64,000 bases of DNA from Isoptericola sp. AK164 (lineage in GTDB: Bacteria > Actinomycetota > Actinomycetes > Actinomycetales > Cellulomonadaceae): the NCBI RefSeq assembly GCF_029643425.1, contig NZ_CP119106.1:2852001-2916000 (forward strand). The letters run 5' to 3'. Of the stretch, positions 8,140-17,356 are shown piece by piece. The notes under the pieces were generated by a model that saw only the letters and a list, made by a program, of their open reading frames with translations, was not told the DNA's origin and made no database searches. Numbering within the stretch: position 1 is the stretch's first letter; the number at the start of each line of letters is the position of its first letter. Position numbers and translations under genes: made by a program.

Positions 8140-8276
8140 AGGCCCCGGGCAACGGACCTCCGGCCCGGCATGCAAAGACCGGGTGATGAATCTGTGTCCA
8201 GTTGCCCCTATCATCTACGGGGGCGGTCGCCCGTTCGACGCACCGCTCGTCCTCAACCTCGAGACGGAAGAGACAG

Positions 8277-9797
8277 ATGCGCTCCACGACGCGACGGTCG
8301 GCGCGGCGGCATCTGCTGCTCATCACCCATCACTACGCGCCGGAGCACGGAGCCCCGCAGCGCCGCTGGGGCTCCTTGGCCCCGCGCCTCATCGGGGCCG
8401 GCGTCGACGTGTCGGTGCTGACGCCACCCCCGCACTACCCCAGCGGCCGTCTCTTCGCCGACCTGCCCGAGTACGCACCCGGCCGGATCAGCCGGGGCCG
8501 GCACGGCGAGCGCATCGTGCGCACCCGCTTCCGCGAGCACACCAGCCGCCTGCGGTCCCGCTCGGTGGACCAGGCCGTCGCGGCGTGGAGCACGATCGTG
8601 CTCGGCCTGCGCATCTTCCGCCACCCGGACCTGCGCCCCGACGTCGTGGTCGGCACGGTGCCGGGCATCCCGTCGATGTTCGCGGCCTGGATCGTGGCGC
8701 GTGGCCTGCGGGCCAAGTTCGTGGTCGAGATGCGCGACGCCTGGCCGGACCTCATCGAGCCCGCCGGGCTGTTCCGCTCACGCCGGTCGCTCAAGGCCCG
8801 GGTGCTGGGAGCGCTCCGCACGCTCGTGCACCGCACCGTCAGCCGTCTGCAGAGCCACGCCGACGCCGTCGTGACGACCACCGAGACCTTCGCCGACGTC
8901 CTCCGGTCACGCGGGGTCCGACGCGTCGCCGTGGTCCGCAACGGCACCTCGTTCGAGCGCATCGCCGACGACGCCGACGCCGGCACCGACGCCCCGGCCG
9001 ACGGCCACCCGCTGCACCACCGCCCGCTGCGCGCCGCCTACGCGGGGACGATCGGCCGCGCCCAGGACCTCGCGACCGTCGTGCGTGCCGCCGCCCGCCT
9101 GCGGGACCGCGGTCGGGCGGTCGAGGTGCGGATCATCGGCACGGGCGCCGAGGTCGAGAGCCTGCGTCGACTGATCCGCGAGCTCGACGCCCCCGTCTCC
9201 CTCGGCGAGCCCGTCCCGCACGACGAGGTCCGCGACCTGTACGCGTGGGCCGACACGGTGCTGGTCTCCCTGCGCGACTGGGAGCCCCTGGAGTGGACGG
9301 TCCCGTCGAAGCTCTACGAGGTGATGGCCTCGGGACGCCTCGCCACGGCGTGCGTCGCCGGGGAGGCCGCCGACCTCGTCGCCACCACCGGTGCCGGCGC
9401 GGTGGTGATGCCCGGTGACGTCGAGGGACTCGCCGACCTGTGGTCCACCTGGGTCGACGACGGCGCGGCACCGACGGCGTCGGCCGCCGCGGCCCGCTGG
9501 GTCCGGGCGAACGCCGACGACGACGTGCTGGGCGAGCACTACGTCCAGCTCGTCGACCACCTCATGAACTCCCGCGGCCATGCCACCGCGCGCAGGAGCA
9601 CCCCGGCCGCCGACGCGACCGCCGGGGCCGCGGCCGGAGCCGCCCCGGCCGGCACGTGCCCGACCTGCGCCCGGCTCGACACGCTGCCCGACCCGCGCGA
9701 CGTGCTCTCGACCCGGTCGGTCTCCCCGCGGGTCGCCACGGTCTCCTCCCCCGCGCAGGCCCCCGAGGGGGAGCTCCGGCCGAGGACGGCCCGGTGA
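8277..9797 (+). CDS. Glycosyltransferase family 4 (GT-B fold)
   Basis: The 506-residue protein has an N-terminal Rossmann-like half beginning LLLITHHYAPEHGAPQRRW, typical of GT4 enzymes of the WbuB group. The C-terminal donor-binding half contains AYAGTIGRAQDL, LGEPVPHDEV and VPSKLYEVMASG, the last being the conserved E-x7-E-like region. The final ~90 residues are Ala/Pro-rich and probably disordered. ATG at 8277 follows GGAAGAG. Its stop overlaps the GTG of the next glycosyltransferase (GTGA). It likely adds a sugar to a lipid-linked surface polymer at the inner membrane. Confidence 0.88.
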   Translation: MRSTTRRSARRHLLLITHHYAPEHGAPQRRWGSLAPRLIGAGVDVSVLTPPPHYPSGRLFADLPEYAPGRISRGRHGERIVRTRFREHTSRLRSRSVDQAVAAWSTIVLGLRIFRHPDLRPDVVVGTVPGIPSMFAAWIVARGLRAKFVVEMRDAWPDLIEPAGLFRSRRSLKARVLGALRTLVHRTVSRLQSHADAVVTTTETFADVLRSRGVRRVAVVRNGTSFERIADDADAGTDAPADGHPLHHRPLRAAYAGTIGRAQDLATVVRAAARLRDRGRAVEVRIIGTGAEVESLRRLIRELDAPVSLGEPVPHDEVRDLYAWADTVLVSLRDWEPLEWTVPSKLYEVMASGRLATACVAGEAADLVATTGAGAVVMPGDVEGLADLWSTWVDDGAAPTASAAAARWVRANADDDVLGEHYVQLVDHLMNSRGHATARRSTPAADATAGAAAGAAPAGTCPTCARLDTLPDPRDVLSTRSVSPRVATVSSPAQAPEGELRPRTAR

Positions 9798-11449
9798 GCC
9801 GCGCGGCCGAGCTCGCGCGCAACCTGCGGTTCACGGCCTCCTTCGCGTGCGGCGCCCTGGTGACCGACCCGGCATGGCTGGTGCTGCAGGCGAGCCGTCG
9901 GCTGCCCGCCCGCGTCAGCGCCGTCGTCGTCCCCCGGGTGGAGAAGGTCGTGGGCGACGGCACCTCCGGTCCGGCCGGGCGACTGCGCGCGGCGTGGGCG
10001 GCCGGCGACGTCGCCGCGCTCCGGGACGCCGAGCCCCGCGGGAGCACCGAGCGTCGGGTGCGGCGGTCGCTGCTCGGGCAGGTCGCCGCGCTCGACCTCG
10101 AGGAGGACGCCGAGCTACCGGCGCCCGGGCCCGCCGGAGCCAGCGGGGCCACCGCGACCGCCGCGTCCGGGTCGCCGGAGCGGGCCGTCGCCGTGCACCA
10201 CCACCTGACGAACTCGCTGCCGCACACGCAGAGCGGCTACACGCTGCGCACGCACGCGATCCTCACCACCCAGCGTGCGGCCGGCCTCGACGTCACCGCG
10301 ACCACCCGCGCCGGCTACCCGCTGACGATCGGCGCCCTGGGAGCCCGCGCGACCGACGTCGTCGACGGCGTGCCCTACACCCGGCTGATCCCCCGCTCGC
10401 TGCCGTCCGACCCGGCGCGACGTACCGCGGACGCGACCGCCCTGCTCGTCGAGGCCGTGCGGACGTCGGGCCCCGACGTCGTGCACGCCACGACGCCGTG
10501 GACCACCGGGGCGGCGGCACGCGCGGCCGCCCGCCGGCTCGGTCTGCCGTGGGTGTACGAGGTGCGGGGTCTGCCGGAGGAGACGTGGGCCGCGTCCCAC
10601 CCGACGGCGGAGGCGCGCGAGGCCGCGACGGCGTCCGAGCGCTACGCGTTGATCCGGGCCAAGGAGACCGAGCTGGCCCGCACCGCGGACCACGTCGTCA
10701 CGCTCAGCGCCACGATGCGCGACGAGCTGGCCGCCCGCGGCGTCCCGGCCGACCGGATCACCGTGGTGCCGAACGCCGTCGACGCGGCGCTGCTCGACGC
10801 GGACACGCCCGACCCGGCCGCCGCCCGCGAGCGCCTCGGGCTGTCGGGGCCGCGGTACCTGCTGGGCACGGTGACCTCGGTGGTGGGCTACGAGGGCCTC
10901 GACACGATCCTGCGCACGGTGGCCCGGCTGCGGGCCGCCGGTCTCGACGTCGGCGCCCTCGTGGTCGGTGACGGGGTGGCCCGGCCGGGCCTGCTGCGGC
11001 TGGCCACGGAGCTGGGGATCGCCGAGCACACCACGATGCCGGGTCGCGTGCCGCGGGACGTCGCGCACACCTATCTGGCGGCACTGGACGCGGTGCTGGT
11101 GCCGCGACGGCCGGACCGGGTCACCCGCCTGGTCACCCCGCTCAAGCCGGTGGAGGCGATGGCCCTAGGACGTCCGGTGGTGGCCAGTGACCTGCCCGCG
11201 CTGCGGGAGGTCTGCTCCCCGGTGGACGGCGGCGACCCGGCGGCCCTGCTGGTCGCGCCGGACGACGAGGCGGCGTGGGCGGACGCCGTGGAGCACCTGC
11301 TGACCGACGACGCCGCCCGGTCCGCCCAGGTCGCGGCCGGTCGCGCGGTGGCCGCCCAGCGCACCTGGACCCGGCTCGTGGCACGGTACGACCTGGCCTA
11401 CGCGGCGGCGACCGGTGCCGCGACCTCGACACGGAAGGATCCTCGATGA
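9794..11449 (+). CDS. Glycosyltransferase family 4 with N-terminal extension
   Basis: This 551-residue protein is translationally coupled to the previous gene by a GTGA overlap. The first ~125 residues are a helical extension with no family I can name. The GT-B part follows from HHHLTNSLPHTQSGYTLRTH, with WVYEVRGLPEETWAA, VVPNAVDAALLD and the donor-site segment PLKPVEAMALGRPVVASDLPALREV near the C-terminus. The family transfers activated sugars with retention. It belongs to a three-gene operon ending with an LCP lipoprotein. Confidence 0.87.
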   Translation: MSRAAELARNLRFTASFACGALVTDPAWLVLQASRRLPARVSAVVVPRVEKVVGDGTSGPAGRLRAAWAAGDVAALRDAEPRGSTERRVRRSLLGQVAALDLEEDAELPAPGPAGASGATATAASGSPERAVAVHHHLTNSLPHTQSGYTLRTHAILTTQRAAGLDVTATTRAGYPLTIGALGARATDVVDGVPYTRLIPRSLPSDPARRTADATALLVEAVRTSGPDVVHATTPWTTGAAARAAARRLGLPWVYEVRGLPEETWAASHPTAEAREAATASERYALIRAKETELARTADHVVTLSATMRDELAARGVPADRITVVPNAVDAALLDADTPDPAAARERLGLSGPRYLLGTVTSVVGYEGLDTILRTVARLRAAGLDVGALVVGDGVARPGLLRLATELGIAEHTTMPGRVPRDVAHTYLAALDAVLVPRRPDRVTRLVTPLKPVEAMALGRPVVASDLPALREVCSPVDGGDPAALLVAPDDEAAWADAVEHLLTDDAARSAQVAAGRAVAAQRTWTRLVARYDLAYAAATGAATSTRKDPR

Positions 11450-12441
11450 CTCCCCGACCGCGCCTGGCGCGTCTGACCGCCCTGGTGACCGCGGGGGTGC
11501 TCGCGCTGGCGGGCTGCACCGACCCGGCGTCGACGCCCGCGGCGGCACCCACGGCGACGGTCAGCGCGGAGCCGACCCCGGCGACCAAGCAGTCGGTACC
11601 GGCACCGCCGGCGGGCGCGGACGACCCGCTGGGCGGGGGCGCGCAGAACGTGATGCTCATCGGCACGGACTCGCGGGACGAGTCCTCGCTGTCGGGCAAC
11701 GCGGACACGATGATGCTGATGCACGTGCCGGCCGACCGGTCGGCGCTGTACCTGGTGTCGTTCACCCGGGACATGTGGGTGGACATCCCGGGGATCGGCG
11801 AGGGCAAGATGAACGCGGCCTTCGCCCGCGGCGGCACCCAGACGCTGATGGACACGGCGTCCGAGCTGCTCGGCGGGGTCGAGTTCGACTACGCGATGCA
11901 GACCAACTTCAACGGGTTCATCAACCTCACGCGGGCCCTGGAGGGGTTCGAGGTCGACAACAAGCACCACTCGACGGTCGAGGTGATCTCGACGGGGCGG
12001 GTCGTGGACTTCCCCGAGGGCCGGATCACGCTGGAGAACACCGACGGCCTCATCTACGTGCGCGAGCGCAAGCGGCTCCCGCTGGGCGACCTGGACCGCA
12101 CGGAGCGGCAGCGCGCGGCCGTGATCGGGATGATGGACCGCATCGCCAAGCAGGCGGACGACCCGGCGTTCCTGGCCGAGCTGGTGGCCCTGATGTTCAA
12201 CAACGTCAAGGTGACCGGAGACCTGGGCGTCGAGGACTTCGTCGACCTCGTGCCGCTGGCCGGGGAGCTGACCCGGGACGACGTCGTGAGCCTCATGGTG
12301 CCGATCACCGGGTTCGGGACGGTGAACGGCGCGTCGGTGAACCTCGTCGACGAGGCGCAGACGGCGGCCCTCGGCGAGGCGATCCGTACCGACACGATGG
12401 ACGACTACGTCGCGGAGTACGGCACCGACTACGCGCCGTGA
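11446..12441 (+). CDS. LCP family protein with lipoprotein signal
   Basis: The 331-residue protein starts with ATG overlapping the previous stop (ATGA) after GGAAGGA. A lipoprotein signal ends in LALAGC (Cys about 25), so it is anchored by lipid rather than the usual LCP transmembrane helix. The LCP domain shows NVMLIGTDSRDE, DTMMLMHVPADRS, VSFTRDMWVDIPGIGEGKMN, AFARGG and VRERKRLPLGDLDRTERQR, with the conserved Arg and Asp residues. It probably ligates the polymer made by the two upstream glycosyltransferases to the cell wall. Confidence 0.9.
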   Translation: MTPRPRLARLTALVTAGVLALAGCTDPASTPAAAPTATVSAEPTPATKQSVPAPPAGADDPLGGGAQNVMLIGTDSRDESSLSGNADTMMLMHVPADRSALYLVSFTRDMWVDIPGIGEGKMNAAFARGGTQTLMDTASELLGGVEFDYAMQTNFNGFINLTRALEGFEVDNKHHSTVEVISTGRVVDFPEGRITLENTDGLIYVRERKRLPLGDLDRTERQRAAVIGMMDRIAKQADDPAFLAELVALMFNNVKVTGDLGVEDFVDLVPLAGELTRDDVVSLMVPITGFGTVNGASVNLVDEAQTAALGEAIRTDTMDDYVAEYGTDYAP

Positions 12442-12456
12442 TCCCCGCGTGTCGTC

Positions 12457-12541
12457 GAGATACCGTCTCGTCGCCCAGATACCGAGCGATCGACGTCCTG
12501 GAGCGCGATGATCCCGTATCTCGGCGACGGATCGGTATCTC
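12457..12541. repeat. Imperfect palindromic element (type B)
   Basis: Arms 12457-12483 and 12515-12541 match at 22 of 27 positions in inverted orientation around a 31-base loop. Each arm itself carries the motif AGATAC twice. It fills most of the gap between two convergent genes and may serve as a terminator. Confidence 0.6.
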
Positions 12542-12572
12542 GCGGCCAGCGTGGGACCCCGGCTCCGGGGTC

Positions 12573-13316
12573 CTAGGCCGGGACGGTCCCCCAGGCGACC
12601 AGCGCGGGGCCCGTCCGCGGGAACGCTCGCTGGGCGAGGCGGAACGGCCAGGTGGCGGCCGTGATCGCGGCGCCCGTGGCACCCGAGGACGGCTGGTACA
12701 GCCGCCCGGAGCGCGCCGTCCGCTCCGCGGTCGTGGTGCCGTCACCGGTCAGCCGGCGCTGCGCGACCCGGTTGCGCACGGTCTCCAGGGCGTACGCGAG
12801 CGGCATCCCGTAGAGCTGCCCGCCGACGTCGGCCAGTCCGGCGCCGCGCAGGAGCTCGCGCATGTGCGGCGGGTCGTAGCGCCGGTGGTGGCCGACGGCG
12901 GTGTCCATGGGCCCGAACCGGTCCTGCCACGCGGGGGTCGAGACGAGCACGAGCCCACCCGGGCGCAGCAGCCGCACCCAACCGGCCAGCGTCCCGGCGT
13001 CGTCCTCGAGGTGCTCGAGCACCTCGAAGGCGCACAGCACGTCGAACCCGCCGTCGAGGTCGGCGGACTCCACCGCCCCGTGCACGACCCGGCCGGGCAG
13101 CCCGGCCGCGGCGAGTCGGGCGTCGGCGACCTCGGCGCTGGCGCGGTCGAGCTCCACGCCGGTGTAGTAGTAGCCCGCGGCGGCCAGACGGACGGCGACG
13201 GCGCCCTGCCCGCACCCGATCTCGAGGACGCGGGCACCGGGCCCGGGCAGGTGTCGCCGCACGACGTCCCAGCGCAGGGCGCCGAACAGGGTCAGGGGCG
13301 GGATGCTCGTGCTCAC
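12573..13316 (-). CDS. Class I SAM-dependent methyltransferase
   Basis: The 247-residue protein has motif I VLEIGCGQG (about 30-38), a motif II-like VELDRA, and FEVLEHLEDD followed by LLRPGGLVLVSTPA, all typical of Methyltransf_11/UbiE-like enzymes. It begins at a GTG one base after the stop of the upstream gene, so translation is coupled. It is clearly paralogous to the C-terminal half of that upstream fusion protein (shared LRWDVV, LEIGCGQG, CAFEV-EH and STPA). Its substrate is probably a sugar or lipid carrier of the surface polymer, which is inference. Confidence 0.88.
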   Translation of the reverse strand: MSTSIPPLTLFGALRWDVVRRHLPGPGARVLEIGCGQGAVAVRLAAAGYYYTGVELDRASAEVADARLAAAGLPGRVVHGAVESADLDGGFDVLCAFEVLEHLEDDAGTLAGWVRLLRPGGLVLVSTPAWQDRFGPMDTAVGHHRRYDPPHMRELLRGAGLADVGGQLYGMPLAYALETVRNRVAQRRLTGDGTTTAERTARSGRLYQPSSGATGAAITAATWPFRLAQRAFPRTGPALVAWGTVPA

Positions 13317-13317
13317 G

Positions 13318-15162
13318 TCAGTCCTCCGGGGGACGGGTGTCCGGGTGCGCGGCGGGTCGTCCGCCGGGCGGCTCGTCGGGCGGGTCGTCGGTCTGCGGGC
13401 GCGTCCCGACGGCGACGAGCCCGGTCCCGGCGTGCGGCAGGGCCTGCTGCAGCAGCCGGAACGGCCAGGTGCCGACCGCCGTCAGCACACCGGTGAGGCG
13501 GCGGCGCGGCTGGAGGCGGCGGCCGGAGTCGGCGGTGCGGGCGGCCAGGTCCGGGTCCGACGACGGCGCGCCGTCCGGGGCCGCCGCACCCGCCGACGGC
13601 ACGGCACCGGCACGCGCCGCACCGCCGGCGGACACCTCCGCGTGCTCGGGCCTGCGCCGGGCGACCCGGTCGCGGATCGGTTCCAGCACGAAGCCGAGCG
13701 GGGCGTCGTAGTGCCGCACCACGACGTCGGTCAGCCCGGCGTCCGCGAGCAGCCGCGCGAGGTGGGACGGCTCGTAGCGGCGGTAGTGCCCGGCCATGGC
13801 GTCCCACGGCCCGTACCGGTCGGGGTCGGCCGGGGTGGACAGCAGCAGCGTCCCCCCGGGGCGGACGCGGGCGGCCCACTCGACCAGCGCCGCGGCGTCG
13901 TCCTCGATGTGCTCGACGACCTCGAAGGCGCACACGACGTCGAACCGCTCCTGCGCCGGAAGAACCGTCAGGTCGCCGTGCAGCACGCGGGCCGCGGGGT
14001 CGACGGGGCCGACGCGCGCGGCCGCCACCTGCCACGAGCCGGCGTCGAGCTCGACGGCGGTGTAGTCGTGCCGGGCGGCGATGCGCATCCCGAACCCGCC
14101 CTGGCCGCAGCCGATCTCCAGCACCGCCGAGCGCCGGGTCGGCAGCATCCGGTGCACGACGTCCCAGCGCAGCCAGGCCCGCGGGGCCAGCGGGGCGAAC
14201 CGCACCCCGGCGGGCCGGCGGCACAGCGCGCCGATCCCCGCGAACAGCAGGTCGGCGAGGGTGATGAGGACCCTGCTGACCAGCACGACGAGCAGCACCT
14301 CGGCGTGCGGCAGCGCCCCGGTCAGCACGGCGAGCAGCACGAGCTCGCGCGCGCCGGCGCCGGCCGGCACGACGACGACGAGGAACCCGACCATCCAGGC
14401 CAGCGCGTACCCGCCGACGGCGAGCGCCAGCGTGCGCACGTCGCTCGTCATGCCGAGACCGGTGGCGAGCAGCCACACCTGCAGGCCGGCGAGCAGCCAG
14501 CCGGCGACGGCCCACCCGGCGGCCGCACCGAGGCCGCGCCAGGACAGCGGGTGCTCGAGGGCGGGTCGTCGCGCCCACCGCAGCGCGGCGGCGAGCAGCC
14601 GGTTGAGCACGGGCGGCAGCAGCAGGACGACGACGGCGGGCAGCAGCCAGAGCACCCAGCTCCAGCTCTGCAGCGAGTCGAGCGCGACGAACGGCAGCGC
14701 GACGAGCCCGACGACGGCCCCGGAGACGACGCCGACCCCGGTGGCGACGGCGGTGGCGGTCATGGTGCGGCGGCGCGGGACGCCGTGGTCGGCCCCGACC
14801 TCGGCGGCGGCCACCACGTTCCACACGCCGCCGGGCACGTACTTGCCGAGCTGGCTGATGCCGAACACGGCGACGGCGGCCCGCGGCCCGAGCCGGGAGC
14901 CGAGGTCGGTCAGCACGGCCCGCCAGGACAGCCAGGTGCAGCCGACGAACAGCACGGCGAGGACGGCGGCGAGGGCGAGACGGCCGGCGGGCAGCGCCTC
15001 GGCCGCGTCGGCGAGGTCCTCGCGCACGGCGACGACGGCGTAGACCGCCAGCGCGAGGGCCAGGACGAGGAATCCCCAGCGCACCCAGGGCGAGCGCAGC
15101 ACGGCGAGCAGGCGGGCCACGGCACCGGGAGGGGTGGCGGGATCGCTCCGGGTGCCGGTCAC
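13318..15162 (-). CDS. Flippase-like membrane domain fused to SAM methyltransferase
   Basis: This 614-residue protein joins two domains. Residues about 27-315 hold about eight transmembrane helices of the lysylphosphatidylglycerol-synthase-TM/flippase-like family, including its hallmark GKYVPGGVWN (107-116) and a VPAGAGARE segment. Residues about 330-560 form a class I methyltransferase with VLEIGCGQG (347-355), FEVVEHIEDD and VRPGGTLLLSTPA. The C-terminal tail is disordered. The GTG at 15162 overlaps the preceding stop (GTGA). The reading frame is open across the join with no sign of a frameshift. The role is likely transport or modification of a lipid-linked saccharide, inferred from neighbours. 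Confidence 0.85.
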   Translation of the reverse strand: MTGTRSDPATPPGAVARLLAVLRSPWVRWGFLVLALALAVYAVVAVREDLADAAEALPAGRLALAAVLAVLFVGCTWLSWRAVLTDLGSRLGPRAAVAVFGISQLGKYVPGGVWNVVAAAEVGADHGVPRRRTMTATAVATGVGVVSGAVVGLVALPFVALDSLQSWSWVLWLLPAVVVLLLPPVLNRLLAAALRWARRPALEHPLSWRGLGAAAGWAVAGWLLAGLQVWLLATGLGMTSDVRTLALAVGGYALAWMVGFLVVVVPAGAGARELVLLAVLTGALPHAEVLLVVLVSRVLITLADLLFAGIGALCRRPAGVRFAPLAPRAWLRWDVVHRMLPTRRSAVLEIGCGQGGFGMRIAARHDYTAVELDAGSWQVAAARVGPVDPAARVLHGDLTVLPAQERFDVVCAFEVVEHIEDDAAALVEWAARVRPGGTLLLSTPADPDRYGPWDAMAGHYRRYEPSHLARLLADAGLTDVVVRHYDAPLGFVLEPIRDRVARRRPEHAEVSAGGAARAGAVPSAGAAAPDGAPSSDPDLAARTADSGRRLQPRRRLTGVLTAVGTWPFRLLQQALPHAGTGLVAVGTRPQTDDPPDEPPGGRPAAHPDTRPPED

Positions 15163-16352
15163 GGCCGCACCCCGCGGGCGGCGAGGGCGTCCACCAGCGG
15201 GCCGACGACGGCGGCGGGCCGGACGGCGTCGCGTCCGGCGTGCGCACGCCTCCGGGCGGCGGCCAGCTCGGCCGGGTCGGTGAGCGCGACGAGCCGGTCG
15301 GCGAGCGCCGCGGCGTCCCCGGGAGGGACGAGCTCGAGGTGGTCGCCGAGCAGGCGACGCTGCGGCGGGGTGTCGGAGGTGACGACGACGCAGCCGGCTG
15401 CCAGCCCCTGGAACACCTTGTTGGGGACCACGCGGAGGGCCTTGGGGGTGGTGCCGTGGATGCCGAGGCAGACGTCGTGGTCGGCGACGAGCGCGGGCAG
15501 CTCGGCGGGTTCGACCCAGTCGAGCCAGGTGACGCCGGGGGTCCCGGCGAGCGCGGCCCGGGCGGCGTCGTGGTCCTGGCCGTGACCGGCGAGGGTCGCG
15601 ACGATCGGCCGACCGGCCGTGGCCGCTCGGGGCAGCGCGTCGGCGAGCGCCTCGGCGAGGGTGACCGCGCCCTGGAGCGGGGTGAACAGGCCGAAGAACA
15701 CGACCCGCAGCGGGTCGGCGCCTGCCGGGGTGCCGCCGTCGTCCCGGGCCGCTGCGAACCATGCCTCCGGTGCGCCGACGGGCACGACCACGGCCCCCTG
15801 GCCGGTCGAGCGTCTCTGTTCCTCAGGATTCAGGGGCCGACTCCTGAGGAACAGAGACGCTCGACGACGGGGGGAGGCTGGCAGCAGCGCCCGGTGTTCG
15901 TCCGTGTCGAGCACGACGACGTCGGCGCACGCCAGCGCGAGGCGGTCCAGCCCGTGCAGCAGCCGGACGCGCAGTCCGCGGGCGCCCCGGTCGGTGGCGG
16001 TGTCGGCGGCGAAGACGAGGTGGTCGAGCACCACGGGCGTGCGCGGGTGCAGCAGCCGGGCCAGGACGACGTCGAAGTGTCCGAGGTAGCCGACCAGCAC
16101 CGCGTCCGGGGCGCCGTGCGCGCGGCGGTGTCCGACGTCGTCGCGCACCAGGGCGAGCCAGCAGGTCAGCAGGCGCAGCACCAGTAGCGGCAGCCGCCAG
16201 GGCTGACGCAGCATCCGCACCCGGGAAGCGGTGGAGAACCCGAGGGGCCGGTTCAGCTCGTCGACGCGGTAGCCGTGGGCGCGCAGCCCGGCGACCAGGA
16301 CGCCGACGCGCGGGTGCCGGGCGGCGTCGTAGGTACCGAACGCGACGATCAC
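15159..16352 (-). CDS. Glycosyltransferase (GT-B), interrupted in frame by a palindromic element
   Basis: The 397-residue protein begins HVIVAFGTYDAARHPRVGV-like (GTG at 16352, overlapping the preceding stop). It has GT-B features: VLVGYLGHFD, VVLDHLVFAAD, RVVFFGLFTPLQGAVTLAEAL, CLGIHGTTPKALRVVPNKVFQGLAAGCVVVTSD and a C-terminal ELVPPGDAAALAD. Residues about 163-183 are encoded by a hairpin element (15805-15865) lying between VVLDTDEHRALLPA and VVVPVGAPEAWF, and look like an insert in a surface loop. The frame stays open, so the enzyme may still work. Confidence 0.85.
   Translation of the reverse strand: MIVAFGTYDAARHPRVGVLVAGLRAHGYRVDELNRPLGFSTASRVRMLRQPWRLPLLVLRLLTCWLALVRDDVGHRRAHGAPDAVLVGYLGHFDVVLARLLHPRTPVVLDHLVFAADTATDRGARGLRVRLLHGLDRLALACADVVVLDTDEHRALLPASPRRRASLFLRSRPLNPEEQRRSTGQGAVVVPVGAPEAWFAAARDDGGTPAGADPLRVVFFGLFTPLQGAVTLAEALADALPRAATAGRPIVATLAGHGQDHDAARAALAGTPGVTWLDWVEPAELPALVADHDVCLGIHGTTPKALRVVPNKVFQGLAAGCVVVTSDTPPQRRLLGDHLELVPPGDAAALADRLVALTDPAELAAARRRAHAGRDAVRPAAVVGPLVDALAARGVRP
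15805..15865. repeat. 24-bp-stem palindromic element (type C) inside a coding sequence
   Basis: Bases 15805-15828 are exactly complementary to 15842-15865 around a 13-base loop. The element is read through in frame by the glycosyltransferase gene on the minus strand and adds about 20 residues. Nothing similar is coded by the rest of the gene. Confidence 0.85.
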
Positions 16353-17296
16353 GTGTCGCGCCCGTACTGCAGGTGCTTGACCCGTTCCAGGGTGTCCTCG
16401 ATCAACGTCCGGTTGGTGCGCTGCAGGTCGGCGATGACCAGCAGCGCCAGGCACAGCAGCGACCCCACGAGCATCGCGGCGGCGAAGATGAGGGACTGCA
16501 CGTGCCCGCCGCCCTCGCCCTGGACGAAGAACACGAGGAAACGCACGGCTGGCACCGCCGAGGCGAGGAAGAACAGCGCCGCCAGGGACAGGAACACCAG
16601 GTGCGGGCGGAACATGATCCACGAGCGCACGATCGCCCGACCGGAGCGCCCCATGTGCTGCCAGATGTTGCGGAACAGCCGCGACTCGCGGGTCTTGGGG
16701 TTGGTGACCACGGGCACGGAGACGATCCGCAGGTGCTTGTTGCCCGCCTGGATGATCGTCTCCATGGTGTAGCTGAACTGCGTGATGACGTTGAGGCGCA
16801 GCAGCGCGGCGCGGGAGTAGGCGCGGAACCCGCTGGCGGCGTCGGGCAGGGGCGTGTTCGCGGCGGCGCTGACGACGCGGGACCCGAGGCGCTGCATCCG
16901 CTTCTTGAACGGGCTGAAGTGCTCGATGGTGGCGGTCTGGCGGTCGGCGACGACGACGTCGGCCTCGCCGGCGAGCACGGGTGCGCACAGGTCCCCGACC
17001 CGCTCGGAGGGGTACTGGTTGTCGCCGTCGGTGTTGACCACCACGTCCGCTCCGAGCGCGAGGGCGAGGTCGACGCCGTCGCGGAAGGAGCGCGCCAGCC
17101 CCATGGTGGCGGTGTGCCGCAGCACGTGGTCGACGCCGAGGTTGCGGGCGACGTCGGCGGTGCCGTCGGTGGAGCCGTCGTCGATGACGAGCCACTCGAC
17201 CTCGTCGAACCCGTCGACCTGACGCGGCAGGGTGGCCAGGACGAGCGGAAGGGTCTCGGCCTCGTTGAGGCACGGGATCTGCACGACGAGCTTCAT
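16349..17296 (-). CDS. Glycosyltransferase family 2, polyprenol-phosphate-sugar synthase type
   Basis: The 315-residue protein has a GT-A domain with MKLVVQIPCLNEAETLP, VEWLVIDDGSTDGTAD, the DXD-like NTDGDNQYP and ASGFRAYSR, followed by two C-terminal transmembrane helices (about 240-262 and 275-297). This architecture resembles DPM1/ArnC-type enzymes that make polyprenyl-phosphate sugars at the inner membrane face. A GGAGAGGG site precedes the ATG. It leads a four-gene, end-overlapping operon (this gene, the GT-B enzyme, the flippase-methyltransferase and the methyltransferase). Confidence 0.9.
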   Translation of the reverse strand: MKLVVQIPCLNEAETLPLVLATLPRQVDGFDEVEWLVIDDGSTDGTADVARNLGVDHVLRHTATMGLARSFRDGVDLALALGADVVVNTDGDNQYPSERVGDLCAPVLAGEADVVVADRQTATIEHFSPFKKRMQRLGSRVVSAAANTPLPDAASGFRAYSRAALLRLNVITQFSYTMETIIQAGNKHLRIVSVPVVTNPKTRESRLFRNIWQHMGRSGRAIVRSWIMFRPHLVFLSLAALFFLASAVPAVRFLVFFVQGEGGGHVQSLIFAAAMLVGSLLCLALLVIADLQRTNRTLIEDTLERVKHLQYGRDT

Positions 17297-17356
17297 CGAG
17301 CCCTCTCCGGTCCGACGACAGTGCTGCTGAGCGGCGTGTGGCCGCCCGGCGCGAGT

